Below are positions 9,301-21,300 of a stretch of DNA of 26,613 nt, one piece after another; position 1 is the stretch's first letter, and each line of letters begins with the position of its first letter. Source of the stretch: Phoronis ovalis (taxonomy: Eukaryota > Phoronida > Phoronidae); NCBI GenBank assembly GCA_028565635.1, contig JAOXYB010048835.1, positions 1-26,613 on the forward strand. Reading direction: 5' to 3'. Position numbers and translations under genes: made by a program. The notes under the pieces are model-generated. The model saw only the letters and a program-made list of their open reading frames with translations, did no database searches and was not told the origin of the DNA.

Positions 9301-12300
9301 TTGATGAAATATTACTCCAATTATAGCATAAACACCTCCATTATATACTAATTAATTAATTCACAAAGTTTATTACATTTAATCTGACAGACTAACTGAT
9401 ACATCCTGTGATTAAAACTCTCTGATTAACTTATTTCATGTAATCTCATATAGCTACATAAAAAGCTATCGGCACCAGTAAGGCAGATATGGCTGTGAAA
9501 AAATAGATTTATGACGTTATATTTTAGGTAATTGTTTGTAATATACAATTGATAACACACAACTAGCAACCTTCATAACTTATCATATTTCCTAACTACT
9601 CAAAACTCTTATTTACCAAATCTGCTTTTCATGAGTTCAACTACAACACTTAAATTTATTTTGGTCTAAAACATTTCTAGTAACTTTTCATATTTCAAAA
9701 CTGTTTCAGATTCTTATTCCCCCATCAACCTTTCATCACTTCAAACAACTCAAAATCTTTGATTTTTGAATTTACAATATATCCAATCTTTAAAACTGCC
9801 TATTTTGGTCTGAATAACATTTCAAATAAATTTGGAAAGACTATAAAAAATTGTACCCTTTTGTGACAACAGATGTCACTGGTCCTCCACATCACTATAC
9901 AAATGTTATTGTATACCAGATGAACATGAAATACTATTGTCTAACAATAACTTAGAGTTTGATTTTGCCGTATTGCAAAATTGGTAGCAAATGCAGTGAC
10001 TTTGATATAAAAACACAAAATGTCAAGCAATACAATGTGTGGTCACGTGAAATTGCTGATTTACCTGGTTTACACTGACACTGGTAACAATCATTTGCAT
10101 CTTGCATAAGTCCATTGATACACAGAAGACTGCAGTTCATCAACAAAGGGCACATAGGTGGCAGTGTAACATAATCAGGTTCTACAAATAAAATCATGGC
10201 TGTTAGCATATGCAGCACTAAAAGAAATTTAATTGTGTGCAGTGCACAAAGACTTGCCTTGCCTAAATGATGTGATATGTGAATAAATTATTAAGATATT
10301 TTAATATTAAAATGCTGAATCCTACTTTATTTCACTTAAAACTGAATTGAGCTCTGTTAGTCAGTATACTGCAGATTCTTATAACCCGGTTATAAAATTA
10401 TGAAAACAACTATCTTGTTAGACTTTTCTAGCAAGCTAATATTACCAGCTTGTTAGATTCTGTTAAATAGCTTTATCGCTTTTTACAAAAACGTTTCGTG
10501 TTTTTCCTGAATATAATCTCTTAATTAACAAAATTAAGTTAAAAAGTACTCAAAACTGTCAATTTTGCTTCTGTCTGACAATTGACAGGTTCTGTCTTTA
10601 ATAAGATGATATAAGCAAGAGTAAAGATAATTGTTACTATAATACATACTACAAATACATACTACAAATACATACTACAAGTTTTTTAATGAAAGTGCTG
10701 CCAATTAATGTAATGCCATAAGTAGCAAAACAATGTACAAGGCACTCATTTCCTGTATTTTTAAAAACGCCACTCAAATATTTCTTCAAACAAGCAAATA
10801 TCTAACAGAAAATAAGTTAGTAAAACTACAACTGTAGAATAAAGACATTTAATCACAAAACCTACAGGATTCCATCGGCCAAAACTACGTATTGCATTAT
10901 AATCCATGTCATAATCTGGCAAAGCAGAGCAACTGTATTTTTCTGCACTCACTTGTACCTAAGAATTTTTAAAGTGTAAATCTATTTCTAAACATTTAGT
11001 GGTTGGGGTAAAATTGTTTACCAAATGTTAATCAAACCTTTTGTTTATAGGTAAAGCTGCAGAAAGCATAACCCATAATTTGCTAGCACTTTTACAATCT
11101 CTTAACCCAGGCATTTGTTTTTTTAATATCAAACCTTCATGTGGTAAAGTGGTCTCTTGACCGCATGTTAGCTTTGTACACACTGCTTTGGGCTATTGCC
11201 AGAACATCAACATATTAAAATGTCACATTTTATTCAGTTTTTGACAGTTTTAAGTTTTTACAACCTTTAACAAGATATAAATAAACAGAATTATGTAAGA
11301 TACAAGCTGTTAACAGTCATTAAAAAACAGTTCTTTTTTAAAATGTTATCACAACTGACATGCATACTTGCTTTCAGTTACTCACACAAAAATGATGGGT
11401 TTAGGTGCAATAAAGAATTCTTCACTTCTATCAGCCATGTAGATTATGTACAGTGTCAAACGAACACCCGACTAATTCCCATAAAAATGTAAAATTGAAA
11501 ACTGAATTCTAGCCAAAGAGATATTGTATTATTTTGAATTTCTTTAATAGCAGATTTTTATCAGTATAAAATGAATGTTGTTTGAAATAGAAAAGATGAT
11601 CATACAAAACCATTCTTAAATATGGTATCACTTGCACTAATACCGATTCATTATTGTTGGTATCTACATACAAATATACAAGTCATGTTAAGCAAAACTC
11701 ACCATCACAGACCGGGCAGCACTGGCCTGGTACTTGGCGAGGGTGCCTGCAGTTTACCATACAAGAGGAAGATACACAATATACTTGTCCCTGTTCACAC
11801 CGACACTTTGTACACCAGTTATCCTCATACCAGGTCTCATTATTTGCATGCTGCCCATTATCAGAAATACATCCTATACATAAAATATGTTCAAATTTTA
11901 AAATCAGACAGAAAAATTACAACTTTGAAAGGTATGGATGCATTGACAGTAGTAACATAGAGAGCTTTCTACTAGGAGTAAAATTAAATCCAGACACTAT
12001 TTTAAGCATTGAATGCATTCTGATTTAGTAAGCGCATACCAAATCCTAGATGACTAGAAGGCGTAGTGGTCGAAATAAGTCAGATCAAACTTCAGGTGGC
12101 AAAGATTTCTATGGATCAAAACTAGGTGGGCATTGGAAGAAAGATAATTCCAAGATGAAGGACATTAGTGACAATCCTGGTGACAATGGTAAAATTGAAT
12201 TAGGTATGTCTGCTTTACACCCAATGCCTAAAGATAATAATGCAATCCTTAGCATGGTATGAACCTCTCCATATTAGATTCTATAAATGATAAACTCACT

Positions 12301-15300
12301 CGTATTGAGACAAATATGACATTAGTTACTGCATGGTTGAAGGCAGCTGAAGATTCAGTTGTTGATCATGATAATGCATTGAAATACTTAGAAGAGGAAC
12401 TGTAAGAACTTGAGAACGAAATACCGGTTACGAAAGATAAAAGTGCCGATAAAGAGATGATTAAGAGCCTCAAAAATCAGATAATTGACCTCTCAAATAG
12501 GTCAAAACGCAATAACATTGTCATTCACAACATGCCCGAGGGAATAGAAGTATCGAAAAAGTGGGTTGGCACTTACTGAGTTCACATCTAAAGTTAAATT
12601 TATCTAAAGTATTTATCGCTAATGTTATGATAAATATAAAACACAGATCTTAGATATACTGAATAATGCATGTCATTGAGCGGATGAGTGCCAATAAGAC
12701 TTCACAACGAGTAAAAACAAAAACGCAAAAAATGGTACCTTAACTTTTTCAATACCTTGACAGTGGCTTCAGAAGGCTCCTACTAGGACTCAAACTTTCC
12801 ACGATTACATGATTTAAAACTATTTAAATTATTACTCTTAGGGAAATATGTCATTTCTTTGTTATTTTAAAGTTGAACTCGAAAAATTACAAAAAGTACC
12901 AACTTTTTTGATACCTTACTGTAAACACTTAAAAAAGTCTATATCTGCTCGTGTAAGAAGTACAGATACCAATGCTTTACCTTGACAAACCGGACAGCAT
13001 TCGCCGTCAGGCACACCCATCCACCCACATCGTGGCTGTTCATCACAAAGCGCCACCTTGCAGAACATTAATCCATTACGACAGGTGCATGTTGTACAGT
13101 GATCAAGCTTCCAGGTTTCCTCATGTTTAAATTCCATGCCTTCATGAATACATGACCTAACTTCAGAAGCTAGAAGAAAAATAAAGTTTCCATCACAAAG
13201 TAAACAAGATAGTGAATGGCACATACCAAAGGATAATATAATAACGGAAACTGCAAGTAGTCTCCTGATTCACAAAACAATAGACAATAGTGGCTATTAC
13301 AAAAGGACTAGGGAATTTTATTTATCTGGCAACATTTCGAATATACAGAAATATGCTATATAAAATTAATTGTGCGATAACCCTGTGGGTTTTTTAGCAT
13401 CATGGATATGGTTGTAGGGGGAGCAGGGTGTAAACATCACTTAATATTAGCGAATGGCAACATTTATATCTGCACAAATTCAGGCAAAATCATCTAACCT
13501 CCCATTTTTTAGGTGTTTGTATGGAAAAGCAGTAGACACAAACACTCATTAAATAAGTATTGGTAATTTGGTTATTTTGTTTTCTGCTTTCAAGTAAAAT
13601 AAATGATACACTGTTATTGTGACCTTGAGTTACTGGCTAGTGCAGGAGGGTCTTTCTGTAAAATAATTAGAGCCAGACACCTGTGCAACATCTAATTCTA
13701 ATGCAGTAAATCTACTGTATTTCAATTCCAATTCCAAATGTTCAGCAGTAACTAGATTAGTACCAATAAATTGTTAAATTAGCTTAATTTCGGGTTAAAA
13801 AAATAGTGGCAGATCAGGTAATTATGGAAATTATAACAGGAAGCCACATCAATTTGTCAAGGAATATTAAAAGTTGATACATTTGACAGGTGAAGATCTA
13901 ATGGTAAACAGATGTAGTGTCATCAACCATATTATTCCAAGCAGCTGCATGCCATACAGTAACATCACAAAACATATAAGCTAGATTTTGAAATGTAAAC
14001 TAGATTTACATTGCTGCACTTTTTAAATTAAAAAAAAAATAAGATGAATTGTTTTATGTCTTGTTACTAGGGCATGATTAGTTTTAACAGCATATAGTTC
14101 TGCAGACAGATAGATATACAGTTAGATGTCCTGAAGACAAGCAATGGCTATACACTTTACAAAATAAAGTAGGAACGAAAAAAAAAATCAACTTATATAT
14201 GTGCATGCTTAAAAGAATTAACAAAACACGAATAAGATCACCTTACAAATATAAGCATTATTTGTTTTGTTTTTTGGTTACTGAAATAATAATCCTCTAT
14301 TAATTCTATTATCATTCGGCATAACATGCAATATTACCGTCAGAAAGAAAAAAGTACGAAAATATCATCCATCCTGACCAATACAGTGATCTGGTAGCTT
14401 GTATCCTGACACAAGAAGACTGCATTTTACAAACAATAAAAATAAACTAAACCTTGTCTGTCAGTTCCCAAATTAGAAATTGATTCTGCCAAGTTAATAA
14501 GCACAGTATTTTATTTATTGAACTAATTTGCACCTAGGAACATCACTAATAGAATCTATTAAAGCAACAACTTATCGAAAGCTAACATTCTATTCATATA
14601 AGATAATTTTACTAATAAAGTATTTGACAAAATTACCATTTGAATGGGTTGCTTTGCCTGTTAACCATTTTTAGTACAGTGTTAGCTATCAGTATTGCAG
14701 AATTAAGCTATACAATTTTATTTTAAATTGTTTTTTTTTATCCCAGAAATTGTAGCCACTACTAGTGCTATCAGGAGCAGGTAAATAAAATTAACAATGC
14801 AGATATATCAGTCTATCAAAAACCATCTACATGTATATAATTCTAGGATTTCTAGTATACAAGTTTTTTTTATGAATTCAAGAATCATTTCCTACTTAAA
14901 CTAAAATACGTCACAATTAAATTGCTGGTCACCAAGTGTGAAATATGAATTTGATTGGTAGAGATATTAAAACAAACTGTAATACAGATTCACACTGATA
15001 AAGAAGCTTTCAGTGATATTCCATTTCATATCTATATCTAAACAGTTGATAGGAATCCTTGTAAAAGTTAAGGTTCAGTGGATCTTCCTGATTGTATATA
15101 ATACTATAATGGATGTCCATGCTGGTGCTGGGTTCAGTGGCTGTGAGTTTGTATCTAGTGGAAACAAAAATACTCCTCTTTTTGCAGTGTATACAATTTG
15201 AATTTTTGATTTAAAATGTAGCAAAATACAAGCTGCTCCCAACTGAAAATTTCAAACTTGTTCCTTCAAACAATTTTGGACCTGCCTCTACACCAAATAA

Positions 15301-18300
15301 ATTAACTTTATTTGGAGTCTTACATTTCACATTTTTAAAAGGTTTTGCACTGATCACCTTCTAATTGCAAATAAAAACAAAATCTTGTGAATGAAACAGA
15401 ACTATAAATTTTATTACTACTGCTGTGTTTTTCGTACCTGTCAAATTAGCTGAACTTTTCACTGGGAAATTGGATGATTTTAGAAGAATTAGATAATGTT
15501 TTTAAAAACATGAATCTCTCAGTCCAGATGGAAAGACTTGACAGTTATGTATTTTTTCATGAAAAATGTGTTTAAATCTTGCACCAAATCTAACCTTTGA
15601 TTCAGACACCTTACCCATGATCATTGGTGCATATGAGATCTGTGATATAGTTTACTGTATCACCTTATTATACCTATCAATGAACTAAACCACAGGTATT
15701 CCTGAATAGGTGAATGGGTAAGCTAAACCAATTGTTTATATTCATTAGGAGTAACCAGTACATCCAAAATTTTAGATTCTTTACTTTCAACAAGAACTGG
15801 TTTCATAAATTTTTACTTGTCATCAAAATATTTCACAATAAAGCAACTTCACATACTTGTTACAACACAAAAATACTTGCAAAAAAAATTAAAGAGAACA
15901 CAATATGCCAGCATTTTTAATTCTGTGTTTTCCACCCACAGACTTTTTTAATTTTGCAAGGAATGAATTGAACCTGATCCTTTAACTTCCTGCAATTAAA
16001 ACTTTTCTACTGCAGCTGATTTTTTTTTTTGTAATTCAGTAAACTTGTAATTGATGTATACCAGGCATGAATTGTGAATTCATTTGCAAGATATAAGAAA
16101 GTGATATTTTAAACCTATTGAAAAAATATTTTGTTTCTGTCCAAATCCTTAATCAGTAGTTCACAGAACAAGACCATAGCATAAATGCTAGGGCATTAGT
16201 GCCTATTATAAAAATACTTCGAGAACTCACACATGCACACACAAACAAACCCACACACATATTAAAATGATTAATTTTAAATTTCTTAAAGTTTTAAATA
16301 CTGTAAGTTAAGATGCAAATCGAGGATTCTGGATTCTACAAGTAGAATTTACTTTACTTAGTTTTAGTTTAGCCCTAAGAAGCAGTTATGATACCAAATG
16401 TTTCAAATCGGTTTCGCCTAAAACATGTGAAAATCTATATCCACAAAAATATCATTCAAAAATTACTACCACATTTTACAGACTCGATACCATATAGTGG
16501 CTATAGAACTAAAAAAGTAATGATGATAGTTGTAACCCCAGAGGTTAATGTAACAGGTTAGATGAAACATCCCAGAGGCCAGAAATACTATTCTCAAAAT
16601 ACCTGTGAAGACTCAGTTTCCTAATTTGAGCAGTTTTAATCATGACATAATAATGGATAAAACATAAGATTACAGATTGACAAACAATTTGCAGGACACC
16701 ATTTGATGTTCCTTGCTCAAAACAATCAAATATAATCCTTACAAGGTATTATTTATGATATTTAAATTTGATTGAAGTTTCTTCTGGTGTATATATAATT
16801 TCTCAAAAATGTTTGAGAACCAATTAAAACTTGAAACTGTAAATACTTTGGAATTACCCTGTATTTAAAATTACAAAAAGATATTCTAGTTTGTTTACCT
16901 AGTTTGATGATGAAGTCGTATTCTATACATATATTCTATAGAAAGTATTATTATCTTTCAACCTGAACCAAAACAGATCAATGGATCTGACAACCTCAAA
17001 CTTGGTAATAAAACTATATTCACTAGACAGCTGCCTGACACAAGGACAGATTGTTTGAATTAAAAAGTAATTTCCCAACATGAGAAAAAACACACAAAAA
17101 AACAATTGAAAAACCATACAGATTTTAATGCACCTTTAATAACTGTTTGCTTGTTGTTGGCAAGCACCATGAAAAAGGAAAATTTTATATTTCTCTCCTC
17201 CCACATATCACATAGAAAATCTAGAGAATGCAAGGAGATCAGACTAGGAGCTCATTTCATGGTTAAACATGGTGTTTTTTGCATTTTTTTAAAATAAAAG
17301 ACCGAGAAAAACTGCGGTCTACAAGTAGCTAAACATTTTCTAGCAGCAGTTTAAAATAGTTATGTAATCACATGTAAATCAAAACCATGCTTTTAATAAA
17401 TACATTAAGTAGTAACAATTGTTCATTAGTTAAAAAATAAATTTACTTTGTATGGTCTTTGAAATGACTGGCTTCTAACGAAACCAAAAGAGAACACACC
17501 AAGTACTTTATCTCATTTTTCATACCTAGCCGTTTTATATAGGCACTTAAAGGTTATGCAAGTAGACATATGCCAAATAGGAAATCCTCAAATTACTATC
17601 TCAAAATTCAAATTATGCCAAAATTTAAACAACCCGACTGTCAACAACTGGAACAGGTGATATTCCATGTCAAAAGTGAACAAAAACAATGTTTCTGTCT
17701 TCTTCTTAATTTCAGTATGTTTCTATGATTGGTGGGTTAGGGGAGAGATATGTCCATTAATATACCAACTTTAGTTGTGGTAGCAGAAGGAATCATTGGC
17801 ATCATTTTCATGAATTATTAAGACAACTATTCACTTAAGATTCTATGTTCTGTGGTCTAGACACATTTAATCTTCTATAATAATAATAAAATTAAAAAAC
17901 AGAGCCTATTCCTGAATCGATGGCTGACAGTATATCGTGTCCAAATGGTCCTAGCTAACTCTCCAAAACTAACAACCATCAGATTAGATAATTTTACTGG
18001 ATAAAATGTTCATAATGGACATTAATAACAAGAAATGTTCTTAAAAAACAGTTGCGGAGTGGTAAAAGGTAAAATGACAAATAACTAAAAAAATATTATC
18101 TATGGGATTATGGTTTATAAAACACATGCAAAAATTGTAATATGTTTCATGAAGTCCGTATTTGAAAAATATTTGTGTGGATATAAAAATGCCACATAGT
18201 TAAAAATAATGCACAAACAGTCAAAAAGGTTAGACATATCATGCATACTCCAATGGGTATGGTATTTATGGAAATTGTACCTCAGCACACTATTAAGTAT

Positions 18301-21300
18301 CAGACATCTGCACTTATTTCTGTATTTGATTTTGATTTTATTACTGTTTTTAGGTAAATGTCGGAAATGCTGGGGCATTAGTCTTTTTAGTTTCACAGCA
18401 TGTAACAGTGCTTTGGTTATTTTGTCATTTTAATGAGTTTATGTTACTGAACAATTGTTTTCAATGCACCACACCCCCATTGTAAATAAATGAAATTTTT
18501 TTATTATCTGGGCGGCAAGCAAACATTTGCTGTATTATTACTTACAATAAAATACCTAGTTTGAAATTTAATAAAACATAGCTAATGCAATCCTAAATTA
18601 AGTTAGTCTCAAACAGTGGGATTTGCCACCTATTACTTGTCATAATAATTGAACTATTTGTCATAATAATTGAAACAACAGGAAGGTTGAACATGTTTTC
18701 ATTTGCAAATTTTCAACATGCTGCAGGAATATTTTAGATTTTGAAACAAAATGGAAAACAATAACCTCCAATGTATACTTATTTCACAATAGAGTTTAGT
18801 ATATTTTTTTGCCTCTTTATTTATGCCACTCAAGTAGCGATTATTTTTAGGTGAAAACTTATGAAATTTAGATTAACTTTAAGCACATATTTTGGACATG
18901 ACAGGATATAAAGTGTCAAAAAAGCAGCTGAGTGAAACATTTTCTTTGACACAGCTGTACTTGAATTATACAGCAAATTCAAGCAAATACCTGCAGCTAG
19001 ATGATTTTCTTAAAACATATTAAATATTTACATTTTTTAAAATTAATCTGTCCCTCTGTACACATTTTTTAAACATTTTTAAGGTTTTACTTTTATACCA
19101 TACATTACCCTTGTGGAGATCAGGCTACTGCTGGCATGCTTTTTATCTAATATTGTTATATTTAACAACTTTTCCTTAAACAAGGGTTTCAAAACAGTTC
19201 TGTATATAAAATATGCCAACACTGACAACAAACTTGTGTGCTGTCACTTAAGTAAACATTTAAGGTGCAATATGCTCCAATTGATTTACAAGTCAAGATC
19301 ATTCAGTCTAGACACTTGTTACATAATATTATCAAGCTGAATAAGTGTAACAAGTTGTTGTTTATTAAATAATTGTTGCTAAGTAGAAATAGCCCAGTGT
19401 GCCTAGTAAGGGAGATTGAAGATGCTATACATCTAATAGAAGACACGATGTTCGTGGAAATTCATAAACCCTAGTATTACTCCATCATTTGGCATTTCTA
19501 ATCGATCTAAAAAATTCATCTGGGACCCAGATGCAGGGTATTTTCTGATTATTCTTTTATTCAATCATGCATGTCTGCTGATATCCAAATTTAATAAAAA
19601 AAGAGGCATACAGAACAAGCAATACTGTTACAAGAATGATAACTTGAACTTTTACTAGCTTATCCTTCAAAAAAGTAAAATAATTTTTGTTTACAAAAAT
19701 AGAACATCATTTCAGTGTTAAGCGAAATCATTGAAGAGACTTGCTTTTTAAGGTGTGAAAACAGTCAAGGATCACAGAGAAACTCCAAAAACTGATTTTG
19801 GACTAACTGAGATTGTTTTCATGTATATGTTAATGCAAACAATGGCTGCACATATAGAAAGTACCATAGTTTCCAATAAAAAACTCAAAATATTTAGTAA
19901 AAGCACTGAAAAACCTGGGGTTAAAAAGCACAACACTGTACAAACCTGGCCCAGTTACAGGTCCTACAAAACCAAGACAAACATGCACTTTAATCATTAG
20001 TAACACAGTGTTTTGCTTCGAAAAACTCTGTAGAAGCATGCCTAAGTAAACTGTGATAAATAGGCATGCATATTAACAGGGGGCCTATGCTGTGGAAAGA
20101 CTCTTTAGATTTAGAATGTGGATTCCAAGGAAACATTGAAAGTGTGTCCACCGGTTAACATGCATAATTGTATTGTAAACTACTGTGTCTGATAGATTCT
20201 GCTCAATAAAAACATATCTATCTCGAATAGAAACCCTCCTTTAAATACAAGACGCTTCAACAGTTCTTATTACAGATATCATAAAGAATATTACTTACCA
20301 TTAACACATTCATACCGTGGACAACAAAACCCAGGCTGGCCTAATCCAGGGGAAACAACTCTTACGTGCATACCAGCATCACAGTTGGGGGGTTCGCACA
20401 GGTCCTCTGTCAAACACTGGCAGCTGAAAATAGATAAAAGCAAATAACAATACATATGCAGACAGATTACTCCACATGCAATCTCTATTTCTCATTCTGA
20501 AAATATCGAAACTGGCTTATATATCAGTTTTTGTCTACTTCCACCTACAAGAAGTTCAGAAAACAAAGTGTATGTACAGTTCTTTTAAAGAATGTGATGT
20601 GTTCTATTGAATTACGAATAGGGAAATATGTCAGTGATAATGCATGTATATTTAGTTAAGTTACTCACAAAAATAATTTCCTATACCCCCAAGAAAAGTT
20701 AGCATATGTAAGTCCAGATATTTATGAGTGTTTGCCATGTTGAGACACCCTGTAATGGTCATCTTATGTACAAGAAGAAGTAAACAGCCTGATAAGGTCT
20801 AGCTAAAGTAATGACATAGCAACATTTCATTTCAATATCTAATGATTGAAGAAAGTAATATTCAGTTATTCTAAAGATGTCTTCAAAAAATTCACAAACT
20901 ACAGGATATAACGTCAATTGCCTTTAGCTGCCTTTGAATGTAGCAATCAATTGTCATCGACTTCTAATCATGTCTAGGAATCAACACACAACAAAGAGGG
21001 AACGAGACACACTTGCGATAAGAATCTGACAGAAAAATTTGCATTAAGAAGTCATAAAGATGATGATGAGTCTTTTTTATGACAAACAAATGAAAAGGGG
21101 TCGTAATGTTAGCTATCTTAATGCAATAAGATTTCAACAATCAAGATTCATGTCCTAATATAAGCTTTTAAACATTTATAATGTGTATGAAAAGTATAGG
21201 ACTTGAAAGCAGGTTCTTTCAAATATTTTGTGTTTATATTGATTTGAATGGATTTTTTTTTACTCAAAATGCCTGAAATTAGAGATTGTTGGAACTTTAC

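Noticed and set aside
10761-10952. 63-codon minus-strand frame with a hydrophobic stretch
   Set aside because: It has no similarity that I recognise, no splice fit to CRIM1, and AT-rich DNA readily yields hydrophobic runs.
11622-12028. Plus-strand frames of 112 and 124 codons
   Set aside because: Both run antisense through the VWC2 exon, which explains why they are open.
14000-20000. Various 60-93 codon frames on both strands
   Set aside because: Composition is that of AT-rich intron; no motifs, no consistent splice sites and no cysteine modules.
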